Source of the DNA: a virus
IMG/VR virus record: IMGVR_UViG_3300027969_000230
Location: 1-36,503 of that record
Direction: 5' to 3' (one strand)
Length of the DNA stretch: 36,503 nucleotides
Shown in pieces: positions 29,618 to 35,953 of this stretch; position 1 is the first letter of the stretch; every line of letters begins with the position of its first letter. Both the position numbers and the translations under genes were made by a program. A model generated the notes under the pieces. It did no database searches. It worked only from the letters and a program-made list of their open reading frames with translations, and was not told the DNA's origin.

Positions 29618-29698
29618 TTGCGATATTGGTGTAAGGTCGTTCTCATGAGACGATTAGGTAGATATACCCCTGAGAGGTTCGAATCCTCTAATCGCAAC
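29618..29698 (+). tRNA. Atypical tRNA-like gene with long variable arm
   Basis: Acceptor TTGCGAT/ATCGCAA (seven pairs) and T-arm AGAGGTTCGAATCCTCT are clear, and a variable arm GGTA-GATA-TACC makes it class II. The anticodon stem TCGTT/GACGA holds loop CTCATGA, which would read CAT, odd for a class II tRNA. The D-arm is short. It may be a diverged or degenerate tRNA. Confidence 0.55.
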
Positions 29699-29806
29699 CC
29701 GGATCCATGCACGTCGAGCACAAACCAATTGCTCTTCAGGTAGATTTGCATGGATAAACAACCCGTCACGGTATACCCACAGGGTAGGAGTGAACTGAAG
29801 AGAAAC
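29699..29806 (+). ncRNA. Structured tRNA-array spacer with possible pseudoknot
   Basis: Two interleaved helices are present: ATCCATGCA (29703-29711) with TGCATGGAT (29747-29755), and CTCTTCAG (29732-29739) with CTGAAGAG (29795-29802). The order A-B-A'-B' is that of a pseudoknot. A third hairpin (TCAC..TACCC-ACA-GGGTA..GTGA) lies at 29766-29793. No T-arm or other tRNA sign is seen. It could be a functional small RNA or a processing element. Confidence 0.5.
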
Positions 29807-29878
29807 GGTCCTGTAGTTAATCGGCTATAATATCGCCCTGTCACGGCGAAGTGCCGGGTTCGATTCCCGGTGGGACCG
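29807..29878 (+). tRNA. tRNA-Asp(GTC)
   Basis: Acceptor GGTCCTG/TGGGACC with G-T pairs, anticodon loop CTGTCAC (GTC), T-arm CCGGGTTCGATTCCCGG. CCA not encoded. Confidence 0.92.
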
Positions 29879-30165
29879 CAACGAGTAAGAGGTACTCGGA
29901 GAGATTGGTCACATTCTGTAAAAAAGTGATGGTGGTAAAAAAATCCTCGACCTAATGAGGTATCGATTCGGACTAACGATAGCAAGATCCTGCATCGCCG
30001 ACGTAAGGATTGACAGGTTTTTATGTGGTAAGACACTAATGAAAAAGACCTATTGTATTGGGGGTAGCTATCTGGGCTATCAAACAGCAGTAGGAGATAT
30101 GGTTCTCGAAACAGTCAGAGAAACCCGTTAAAATCTAGTTTAGCAAATCTCACTAAGCGAAACTT
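29879..30165 (+). ncRNA. 287-base structured spacer with tmRNA-like 5' motif
   Basis: No gene is seen. There are several stems: CGAGTA/TACTCG (29882/29893), CCTC/GAGG near 29945-29960, an imperfect long hairpin 30016-30050 around GTGGTAAGACAC, and GGTTCTC/GAGAAACC around 30101-30125. GGATTGACAGG at 30007-30017 resembles the GGATTYGACRG found near the 5' end of tmRNA, and ACTAAGC occurs at 30152-30158 near the end. No tRNA-like acceptor half or clear tag frame was found, so a tmRNA is not shown. Confidence 0.4.
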
Positions 30166-30237
30166 GGCCCGTTAGTCTATCGGTTAGGACACGCCCCTTT
30201 CACGGGTGAGAGACGAGTTCGATTCTCGTACGGGCTA
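30166..30237 (+). tRNA. tRNA-Glu(TTC)
   Basis: Acceptor GGCCCGT/ACGGGCT, anticodon loop CTTTCAC (TTC), T-arm GAGTTCGATTCTC. CCA not encoded. Confidence 0.92.
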
Positions 30238-30297
30238 CCTTCGCAAGTAGAAACTGTCGGCCGCGTAAAGGTGCCGCTACTTTAAAAGTCAGTATTT
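30238..30297 (+). other. Hairpin spacer
   Basis: AAGTAG (30245-30250) pairs with CTACTT (30277-30282), enclosing CGGC/GCCG. No gene. Confidence 0.5.
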
Positions 30298-30370
30298 GCC
30301 TCCTTAGCTCAGCTGGTAGAGCAACTGATTTGTAATCAGTAGGTCGCTGGTTCGATTCCGGCAGGAGGCT
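30298..30370 (+). tRNA. tRNA-Thr(TGT)
   Basis: Acceptor GCCTCCT/AGGAGGC, anticodon loop TTTGTAA (TGT), T-arm CTGGTTCGATTCCGG, discriminator T. CCA not encoded. Confidence 0.93.
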
Positions 30371-30541
30371 CACATCATATCAGGGTCGAGCCGTATTGTG
30401 CCATGATATGAAATAGACTTGAGAGGATTAGAGACGGCCGTGACTACCTCAAGTCGAAAAATTAAATGGTGTCTTGGTACGCTCTGACGAAAGTTAACGA
30501 CAAGGTCTCGGTAGGCGGTTCTAGACCGATCCTACCCATTT
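30371..30541 (+). ncRNA. Structured spacer with two hairpins whose loops can pair
   Basis: Hairpin 1: TCATATCA (30375-30382) with TGATATGA (30404-30411). Hairpin 2: GACTTGAG (30416-30423) with CTCAAGTC (30448-30455). GCCGT in loop 1 (30390-30394) is complementary to ACGGC in loop 2 (30434-30438), a possible kissing pair. A third strong hairpin (GTAGG-CGGT...ACCG-CCTAC) is at 30511-30535. No tRNA arm is recognisable. Confidence 0.45.
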
Positions 30542-30617
30542 GCGGGAGTAGCTCAGTTGGTAGAGCGCAACCTTGCCAAGGTTGAGGTCGCCGGTTCGAA
30601 CCCGGTCTCCCGCTCCA
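30542..30617 (+). tRNA. tRNA-Gly(GCC)
   Basis: Acceptor GCGGGAG/CTCCCGC, anticodon loop TTGCCAA (GCC), T-arm CCGGTTCGAACCCGG, CCA encoded at 30615-30617. Confidence 0.95.
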
Positions 30618-30670
30618 AGTGGATCAAACGTGTAGTAACCACAGGCGCGATATCCGCCACTACACTCTAA
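30618..30670 (+). other. Hairpin spacer
   Basis: GTGTAGT (30630-30636) pairs with ACTACAC (30659-30665) around a GGC/GCC inner stem. No gene. Confidence 0.5.
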
Positions 30671-30742
30671 GCGAGTATCGTATAACGGTTATTACTCCAG
30701 CCTTCCAAGCTGGAGATCTCAGTTCGATTCTGAGTACTCGCT
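30671..30742 (+). tRNA. tRNA-Gly(TCC)
   Basis: Acceptor GCGAGTA/TACTCGC, anticodon loop CTTCCAA (TCC), T-arm CAGTTCGATTCTG. CCA not encoded. A second glycine tRNA, with a different anticodon from the one at 30542. Confidence 0.92.
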
Positions 30743-30827
30743 CTAACTGGTGGCTCCCTTAATGGTTCGAGGCCGACCTCAAGCATCAGTGATACGCCAT
30801 ACAGGGGGCGAAAGCGTATCAAACTAT
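30743..30827 (+). other. Hairpin spacer
   Basis: A perfect 8-bp stem TGATACGC (30790-30797) with GCGTATCA (30814-30821), preceded by TCGAGG/CCTCAA. No gene. Confidence 0.5.
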
Positions 30828-30905
30828 CGGGATATAGCGTAACCAGGTTATCGCGCCTGCTTTGGGAGCAGGAGGCTGGAGGTTCGAATCCTCCTATCCC
30901 GACCA
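30828..30905 (+). tRNA. tRNA-Pro(TGG)
   Basis: Acceptor CGGGATA/TATCCCG, anticodon loop TTTGGGA (TGG), T-arm GAGGTTCGAATCCTC, CCA encoded at 30903-30905. Confidence 0.95.
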
Positions 30906-30911
30906 AAAATA

Positions 30912-30997
30912 TGCCATATCGCAGTAGTTGGAGAGACTGGACGGTCTGTAAAACCGTTGACTTACGTCTGAATAGGTTCGAATCCTATATATGGCAC
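30912..30997 (+). tRNA. tRNA-Tyr(GTA)
   Basis: Class II: acceptor TGCCATA/TATGGCA, anticodon loop CTGTAAA (GTA), long variable arm, T-arm AGGTTCGAATCCT. CCA not encoded. Confidence 0.93.
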
Positions 30998-31115
30998 AAT
31001 GTAATAAGTCCAGGTTCGAGTCCTGGTAATAGCATAATTGGCAATGCGTCACGTGGAGTGAAGATTTGGGTTCGAGCCCCAGTATTGGTGTAACAGGTAG
31101 CACAATCATCTTATT
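30998..31115 (+). pseudogene. Rearranged tRNA remnants (orphan T-arms and D-arm)
   Basis: Two complete T-arms lack matching acceptor and anticodon arms: CCAGG-TTCGAGT-CCTGG at 31010-31026 and TTGGG-TTCGAGC-CCCAG at 31066-31082. A D-arm-like GCAT..ATGC segment lies at 31032-31045, and GTG-TAACAGGTAG-CAC at 31088-31103 looks like the D-arm of tRNA-Gln. I could not fold any combination into a full cloverleaf. They look like tRNA pieces left by recombination, though a permuted or highly unusual tRNA is not excluded. Confidence 0.5.
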
Positions 31116-31189
31116 GGACCTTTAGCTCAGTTGGTTAGAGCAGCGCACTCATAATGCGAAGGTCTCAGGTTCGAGTCCTGAATGGTCCA
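31116..31189 (+). tRNA. tRNA-Met(CAT), elongator (or Ile2)
   Basis: Acceptor GGACCTT/ATGGTCC (one mismatch), anticodon loop CTCATAA (CAT), T-arm CAGGTTCGAGTCCTG. The full first pair shows it is not the initiator. If C34 is modified to lysidine it would read Ile codon ATA instead. Confidence 0.88.
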
Positions 31190-31192
31190 CTT

Positions 31193-31210
31193 CAGGTATT
31201 TTTGTACCTG
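31193..31210 (+). terminator. Stem-loop at the end of the tRNA array
   Basis: CAGGTA (31193-31198) pairs with TACCTG (31205-31210) around TTTTTG, without a T-run. It may be a processing or weak termination signal. Confidence 0.4.
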
Positions 31211-31216
31211 GTCTTA

Positions 31217-31226
31217 GATAAATAAT
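31217..31226 (+). promoter_or_regulatory. T4-type late promoter
   Basis: GATAAATAAT lies 19 bases before the homing-endonuclease gene. Confidence 0.5.
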
Positions 31227-31244
31227 CAAAAGACTAGGACAAAA

Positions 31245-31874
31245 ATGCCAAGAAAACAACACACACATCATTACATCTATAAAATAATATGTAATGTAAC
31301 TGGAAAATACTATATCGGAATGCATTCGACTTCTAATTTAGATGACGGGTATTTCGGTAGCGGTAAGGTTCTGAAGAGATCCTTAAATAAGTACGGAAAG
31401 AAAAACCATTCGATTGAAATCTTAGAATGGTTTCTTGATCGAAGTTCTCTAAAAACCAGAGAAGCCGAATTGGTTAACGAATCTTTGGTATCAGATCCTC
31501 TATGCATGAACTTACAACTAGGCGGAGGCGGCGGATTCGTTAACGAAGATCACCTCAAAAAATGCTCTATTGCTGGAGGCAACGGTCATTCAAGCCGAAT
31601 GAAATTTGATGATTTATACAAACATCGAGTATCAAATACAGCTAGAGAAACAATGAAAACTCTTCACAGTAAAGGTTTGTTGAATAACTCCAGCCGGTTC
31701 TCCGGGAAAAATCACACAGCTGAAACTAAATTAAAACTGAGCGAACTTGGTAAAAATTACATAGGCGAAAAAAATTCTCAATTCGGTACACGTTGGATAA
31801 CAAACGGCGATATTTGTATCAAAATCAAAAGTGGAGAATCCATACCTAATGGTTGGAAATTCGGTCGAAAATAA
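31245..31874 (+). CDS. GIY-YIG homing endonuclease
   Basis: The 209-residue protein has the GIY-YIG core at its start: YIYKIICNVTGKYYIGMHST (residues about 9-28), followed by FGSGKVLKRSLNKYGKKNHS and EAELVNE. Residues about 110-200 carry repeated short motifs (GKNHTAETKLKLSELGKN, GEKNSQFGTRWITNG) as in the NUMOD-type DNA-binding tail of Seg-like enzymes. It lies free-standing at the end of the tRNA array. Seg-type nucleases cut nearby DNA to spread, and tRNA arrays are common neighbours. The family call is firm; its cut site is unknown. Confidence 0.9.
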   Translation: MPRKQHTHHYIYKIICNVTGKYYIGMHSTSNLDDGYFGSGKVLKRSLNKYGKKNHSIEILEWFLDRSSLKTREAELVNESLVSDPLCMNLQLGGGGGFVNEDHLKKCSIAGGNGHSSRMKFDDLYKHRVSNTARETMKTLHSKGLLNNSSRFSGKNHTAETKLKLSELGKNYIGEKNSQFGTRWITNGDICIKIKSGESIPNGWKFGRK

Positions 31875-31910
31875 TCGTTACTGACTCAAACTTTTTTTAG
31901 GCCACTATTG

Positions 31911-31930
31911 GTATAATAACCCTAAATAAT
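31911..31930 (+). promoter_or_regulatory. Paired extended -10 and late-like promoter
   Basis: ATTGGTATAATAAC at 31907-31920 is followed by CTAAATAATA at 31922. It serves the coiled-coil gene at 31937. Confidence 0.5.
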
Positions 31931-31936
31931 AATAAC

Positions 31937-32326
31937 ATGACACGTACAACATTATCAAACACGGCAGAGCGTTTAATGCAATTGCCAAAGCAGATCCAAG
32001 AACTCCAAGTAGAGATATTAAGTCTCACTAATGAGTCTAATCGAATTAGCGAATCAATCTCTAGTATTGAATCAAAGATTAAAACTGCCATCAATTCTGA
32101 AGTTGATGCAAACGGTAAAAAAGTTTATTCAAATGCGGAAGCTCGTGAAGCTGAATTAATTGAGCGTACTCAATTTAACTCTGAACTAATTGAACTTCGT
32201 AATGAACATGCGGATTTAAACCGGATCAATCAAGAAAAGAAAATTGAAGTTGAAGCATTAAGTAATGAACAACGTAATATTCGTTCAATTCTGTGGTTCT
32301 TTGCTGGACACGATGACCAATTATAA
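31937..32326 (+). CDS. Coiled-coil protein
   Basis: The 129-residue protein begins MTRTTLSNTAERLMQLPKQI and is an almost continuous charged helix: a heptad-like run from about residue 12 to 50, a short loop (ANGKKVYSNAEAREAE), and a second run to about 115. This suggests an antiparallel coiled coil or dimer. It stands alone between a promoter and a terminator. A scaffold or virion accessory role is possible but not shown. Confidence 0.65.
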   Translation: MTRTTLSNTAERLMQLPKQIQELQVEILSLTNESNRISESISSIESKIKTAINSEVDANGKKVYSNAEAREAELIERTQFNSELIELRNEHADLNRINQEKKIEVEALSNEQRNIRSILWFFAGHDDQL

Positions 32327-32347
32327 TTAAGTTAAACTTTATATATT

Positions 32348-32375
32348 AAACCGGTTCACCTGGACCGGTTTTTTT
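32348..32375 (+). terminator. Rho-independent terminator
   Basis: AAACCGGT (32348-32355) pairs with ACCGGTTT (32364-32371), then T residues. Confidence 0.88.
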
Positions 32376-32381
32376 ATGTGA

Positions 32382-32390
32382 GATAAATAG
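32382..32390 (+). promoter_or_regulatory. T4-type late promoter
   Basis: GATAAATAG lies 21 bases before the PA14 adhesin gene. Confidence 0.5.
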
Positions 32391-32410
32391 AATAAAGTAA
32401 TTAAAATAGG

Positions 32411-33280
32411 ATGAGTACTACCCCATTTGCATATAATCCAAGTCAGTCTACTATTGCTGGAACAACAAATTTAGTTAATTTATCAATAGGAACAACTGAC
32501 CAGCACTATGGCGCTAATCCGGGTGGGTTAACTTGGTGGATGGGGCCAGAAGATACAACCGGTTACCTAATTTGCAGACCGGTACCTGCTGGAAATCAAC
32601 CAACTCAAATGGGTGCAATTGGAACAGTTCGATTTGCTAGAAGTACTGCTAAAACTGATCAATCATTTTTGGAACTGGCTAATTATATTAAAAGAGATCT
32701 AGGCGGATTGCCTAATCTAGCAAGCGCATCAGCCGCTCTTACTTGGTTAAATGATAATGGTTATTGGACTTCATGGGTTCAACCATATATTGCAGGTTTA
32801 TATAAAACAACATATAGTGGATATTTTGCAGATAATGTAAGTTTCTTTGCAACCGCAACACCACAAGCATTTGGTGCAAATCCAATTACGTCAGTTCAAA
32901 CAACTACAATATCAGAACCTGGAACTGATGACGGATCTTCATTTAGTTGCCAATGGTTAGGTTATTTTAAACCAACTACTTCTGAAACTTATACATTCTT
33001 TACCTCAAGTGATGATGCTTCGTATATGTGGATTGGTGCAACGGCTCAAACTGGTTTTACGACAGCCAATGCAACGGTTAATAATGGTGGATTGCATGGA
33101 ACAACTGAAAAATCGGGATCAATTACATTAACTGCTGGAGTTTATTATCCAATTAGAATACAGTTTGGAGAACTAAGTGGCGGAGATGTTTTAACGTTTA
33201 ACTATTCAACCCCGACTATTACAAAAACAACTAATGTTACTGGATTAGTTTTCTATAATTCAACAACAAACAATTTTTAA
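32411..33280 (+). CDS. Virion adhesin: shared N-domain + PA14 domain
   Basis: The 289-residue protein has an N-terminal domain of ~123 residues (MSTTPFAYNPSQSTIAGTTN, NPGGLTWWMGPEDTTGY, LANYIKRDLGG) nearly matched in the next gene. Residues about 130-289 form a PA14-like domain: YSGYFADNVSFF, WLGYFKPTTSETYTFFTSSD, ASYMWIG, then GVYYPIRIQFGELSGGD. PA14 domains bind glycans in adhesins and glycosidases. A tail-fibre or virion-surface receptor protein is likely. The shared N-domain is probably the virion anchor. Confidence 0.75.
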   Translation: MSTTPFAYNPSQSTIAGTTNLVNLSIGTTDQHYGANPGGLTWWMGPEDTTGYLICRPVPAGNQPTQMGAIGTVRFARSTAKTDQSFLELANYIKRDLGGLPNLASASAALTWLNDNGYWTSWVQPYIAGLYKTTYSGYFADNVSFFATATPQAFGANPITSVQTTTISEPGTDDGSSFSCQWLGYFKPTTSETYTFFTSSDDASYMWIGATAQTGFTTANATVNNGGLHGTTEKSGSITLTAGVYYPIRIQFGELSGGDVLTFNYSTPTITKTTNVTGLVFYNSTTNNF

Positions 33281-33295
33281 AAATAAAATATTATA

Positions 33296-34459
33296 ATGGC
33301 TAGTACAAAACCATTTTCTAGAAATCCATCACATACTGCAATTTCAGGGGTAACCAATCTTGGAGATATTGCAATAGGAACCTCTGCTCAAAACTATTCA
33401 GCTAATCCAGGCGGATTAACTTGGTGGATGGGGCCAGACGAATCAACTGGCTATGTGATTGGTGCACCAGTTGCTCTAGAAAATCAGTCAACTCCAATTG
33501 GATCAGTAGGAAATGTTCAATTTTGGAGAACCAATTCCTTAAGTGATTCTGAATTTCTTTCATTAGCCAATTATGTTAAACGGACATTCGGTGGAGCTGC
33601 TGATTTAGCAACTGCCTCTGCTGCTAATGTATGGTTAGGTGCAAACAATTACTATACAAACTGGACTTTGCCAGCAACTACTACCACAACAACGGTTGCT
33701 GCCACCACTACAACCACAACAACTGCTGCGCCAACTACGACAACGACTACGGCAGCGCCAACTATAATAACCTCTGGCCTTATTTTAAATTATGATATTA
33801 GTAAGCCGGCCTCATACTCAGGCAGTGGAACTACTATAACTGACTTACAGGGAAATTCTAATGCAACAACCGTTAATAGCCCAACTTATACTTCTTCTGG
33901 GGGTGGCTACTTAACATTTAACGGAAGCAATCAATACTTTGTTACTAACACCTCATTAAATTCTAAATTATCACCAGCAAATACGTCAACCTTATTATCA
34001 ATATTTGTTTGGGTATATCCTATGGATAATGGTGTTATCGTAGCAGAATTAGGACAGGCAACGGCAAATGACTTATGGCATGATTCTCAAATCGAAATGG
34101 TTGCTGGAACAATTAAATTTTCTGTTTGGAGCGGTGTTGTACAAAACTTATCATCATCTATTTCAACGCCTTTAAATAACTGGTATTATGTTGGGTTCAC
34201 TTATGACGGAACAAATTTAAGAGGATATGTTAATGGTTCATTGGCTGTAACTTCCGGTACAATAACCAGACAAACTCCTTATAACAACGGAGGCGGCGTA
34301 GGACTGCACTATGCAGTAGCTTCAGAGGATCTTACAAAGCTTGGAGATGGCTCGTATGCTAACATGAGATTTGGTGGAATGCAAATCTACAATACGGCAT
34401 TAACTGGCAACAACGTGTTGACTAATTTTAACGCAACTAAATCAACCTACGGTCTGTAA
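33296..34459 (+). CDS. Virion adhesin: shared N-domain + Thr-rich linker + LamG domain
   Basis: The 387-residue protein repeats the N-domain of the previous gene (residues 1-123: MASTKPFSRNPSHTAISGVT, NPGGLTWWMGPDESTGY, LANYVKRTFGG). A linker of ~30 residues made mostly of Thr, Ala and Pro follows (about 124-155). Residues about 160-387 form a LamG/concanavalin-like domain (YLTFNGSNQYF, WYYVGFTYDGTNLRGYVNG, and the closing IYNTALTGNNVLTNFNATK), similar to that of the protein at 2232. The pair 32411/33296 thus shares one anchor with two different binding heads. Confidence 0.78.
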   Translation: MASTKPFSRNPSHTAISGVTNLGDIAIGTSAQNYSANPGGLTWWMGPDESTGYVIGAPVALENQSTPIGSVGNVQFWRTNSLSDSEFLSLANYVKRTFGGAADLATASAANVWLGANNYYTNWTLPATTTTTTVAATTTTTTTAAPTTTTTTAAPTIITSGLILNYDISKPASYSGSGTTITDLQGNSNATTVNSPTYTSSGGGYLTFNGSNQYFVTNTSLNSKLSPANTSTLLSIFVWVYPMDNGVIVAELGQATANDLWHDSQIEMVAGTIKFSVWSGVVQNLSSSISTPLNNWYYVGFTYDGTNLRGYVNGSLAVTSGTITRQTPYNNGGGVGLHYAVASEDLTKLGDGSYANMRFGGMQIYNTALTGNNVLTNFNATKSTYGL

Positions 34460-34463
34460 TTCT

Positions 34464-34473
34464 TGGTATATTA
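34464..34473 (+). promoter_or_regulatory. Extended -10 promoter
   Basis: TTGGTATATTA lies a few bases before the clpP-like start. There is no late box, so this unit may be expressed in the middle period. Confidence 0.45.
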
Positions 34474-34478
34474 ATACC

Positions 34479-35150
34479 ATGATGAATGAATTCCAAAAGT
34501 ATGCAATGAGCGAGCACGGGGTGTCCTCATTGAAATTAGATTATTACAGTAAACAAGTTGAGTCATCAATGACTCCTTATATCTTAGAAGAACGCGAGTT
34601 ACGGGTTACTCAAATGGATATTTTTTCCAGATTAATGAGGGACCGTATTCTTTGGGTTGCTGGTCCAGTAAATGATTATATGTCAACTATTGTGCAGGCT
34701 CAGTTAATGTTCCTAGATTCAGTTGATGGTACTGATATTACAATGCATATTGATTCTCCAGGCGGATCAGTTAAGTCTGGACTTTCAATGGTAGATGTAA
34801 TGGATTATATTAAAGCCGATATCCGAACAGTAAATACTGGAATGGCTGCATCAATGGGATCTATTCTCTTGGGTGCTGGCACAAAGGGTAAGCGTAGTTC
34901 CCTAAAGCACTCAACCACAATGTTACATCAATCTTCTGGTGGATTTAGCGGAAATATCCAAGACGCTGAAGTTGACTGGGCTGAATGGCAAAAAGTTAAT
35001 CATGAACTATTTGTATTATTAGGTAAATACTGCGGTAAAAAACCTGATCAAGTAAAGAAGGATGCAACCAGAGACTTTTGGTTAAATGCAGAAGAGGCCG
35101 TAAAATACGGAATCATTGATGAGATTGTAAAATCTAAAAAATCTAAATAA
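34479..35150 (+). CDS. clpP: ClpP-like serine protease
   Basis: The 223-residue protein has the ClpP catalytic triad in family spacing: S125 in GMAASMGSI, H150 in TTMLHQSSGG and D199 in TRDFWLNAEEAVKYGIID. Substrate-binding HIDSPGGSVKSGL is at about 88-100. Cellular ClpP forms a 14-mer and works with ClpX/ClpA. A phage copy might redirect the host chaperones or degrade host proteins. Some phage prohead proteases share the ClpP fold, but the complete AEEAxxYGIIDEI ending is that of true ClpP. It is followed closely by a P-loop kinase. Confidence 0.88.
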   Translation: MMNEFQKYAMSEHGVSSLKLDYYSKQVESSMTPYILEERELRVTQMDIFSRLMRDRILWVAGPVNDYMSTIVQAQLMFLDSVDGTDITMHIDSPGGSVKSGLSMVDVMDYIKADIRTVNTGMAASMGSILLGAGTKGKRSSLKHSTTMLHQSSGGFSGNIQDAEVDWAEWQKVNHELFVLLGKYCGKKPDQVKKDATRDFWLNAEEAVKYGIIDEIVKSKKSK

Positions 35151-35156
35151 TAATAT

Positions 35157-35576
35157 ATGCATGGTAAAGTATTAGTACTCCTACGTGGAGTTCCTGGAGC
35201 AGGCAAAAGCTCGTTCGCAAATTTTGTATGGAATAGCGGTGTAATTTTTGAAGCTGATAAATTCTTTGATACGCCAGATGGAGGTTATAAGTTTGATGGA
35301 GCTAAATTAAAAGAGGCCCATGAATGGTGTAGGCTTGGTGTACAAACTGCAATGGAAGAAAATATTCAAACCAACGGTCAGTATTATCCAGAAATAATTG
35401 TATCAAATACATTTACTCGTGAATGGGAAATGCAAGCCTATGTAGACTTAGCCAAAGAATTTGGGTATACAGTAGTCTCCCTAATTGTTGAGAACCGTCA
35501 TGGTGGAGTTAATCAACATGGAGTACCTGAGGAAAAGGTGCAAGAAATGCGAGATCGATTTGAAGTAAAATTATAA
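35157..35576 (+). CDS. P-loop kinase (polynucleotide-kinase-like)
   Basis: The 139-residue protein begins MHGKVLVLLRGVPGAGKSSF with the Walker A motif GVPGAGKS at residues 11-18. FEADKFFDTPDGGYKFDGA follows, then a helix and IIVSNTFTREWEM, which fits AAA_33/T4-PNK-type kinases that phosphorylate nucleic-acid ends or small molecules. It lacks the C-terminal phosphatase domain of T4 PseT. It starts six bases after the clpP stop. Substrate is unknown. Confidence 0.8.
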   Translation: MHGKVLVLLRGVPGAGKSSFANFVWNSGVIFEADKFFDTPDGGYKFDGAKLKEAHEWCRLGVQTAMEENIQTNGQYYPEIIVSNTFTREWEMQAYVDLAKEFGYTVVSLIVENRHGGVNQHGVPEEKVQEMRDRFEVKL

Positions 35577-35586
35577 ATTAAAGTGG

Positions 35587-35593
35587 TATATTA
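35587..35593 (+). promoter_or_regulatory. Extended -10 promoter
   Basis: GTGGTATATTA precedes the membrane-protein gene at 35618. Confidence 0.4.
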
Positions 35594-35617
35594 TTTAAAA
35601 TCATAAAAAATAAAGCT

Positions 35618-35953
35618 ATGAACAAAAAAGAATTAATTGATGCATTTCTAAAGAAGCTAGGAGTGTTTGGCAAAAAACTTGGTAACCTAATTATTGTTGC
35701 CATTGCAATGTTAGCCGGTTTCTTTATTGGCTATTACTATTGGGTAATGACAAACAAGGTTGGAAAATCTCAATGGGATAGTATTAAACCGTTAACCACA
35801 ACATCTGTTGCAATTAACGAACGTAATGAATTATTGGTAATTGACCGAAAGACTGGAATCTATTCAATTTATCAAGATTCAGTAGGGATTGTTATTTTTA
35901 ATCTCTATGCAAATCGTATTTATAAACAAGCAGTTCCAGTAACTACAAAATAA
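35618..35953 (+). CDS. Single-pass membrane protein
   Basis: The 111-residue protein has a basic start (MNKKELIDAFLKKLG), one membrane segment at about residues 22-43 (NLIIVAIAMLAGFFIGYYYW) and a beta-rich outer domain (NELLVIDRKTGIYSIYQDSV). Its last base is the first base of the transglycosylase gene, so the two are coupled. It may anchor or regulate that enzyme. No family recognised. Confidence 0.65.
   Translation: MNKKELIDAFLKKLGVFGKKLGNLIIVAIAMLAGFFIGYYYWVMTNKVGKSQWDSIKPLTTTSVAINERNELLVIDRKTGIYSIYQDSVGIVIFNLYANRIYKQAVPVTTK

Noticed and set aside
30238-30297. Extra tRNA
   Set aside because: There is no TTCGA T-loop or anticodon arm; only a simple hairpin.
29071-31109. Several long reading frames on both strands across the tRNA array (for example 29071-29376 minus, 29453-29743 plus, 29572-30036 minus, 30667-30906 minus)
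   Set aside because: They run through tRNA genes; the minus-strand frames have the 'GLEPITF'/'GFEPT' peptides that antisense T-arms always produce.
34479-35150. ClpP-like protein as the prohead protease that would cut the targeting sequences
   Set aside because: T4 gp21 belongs to a different serine-protease family; this protein has true ClpP motifs. A gp21-like enzyme is expected outside the window.
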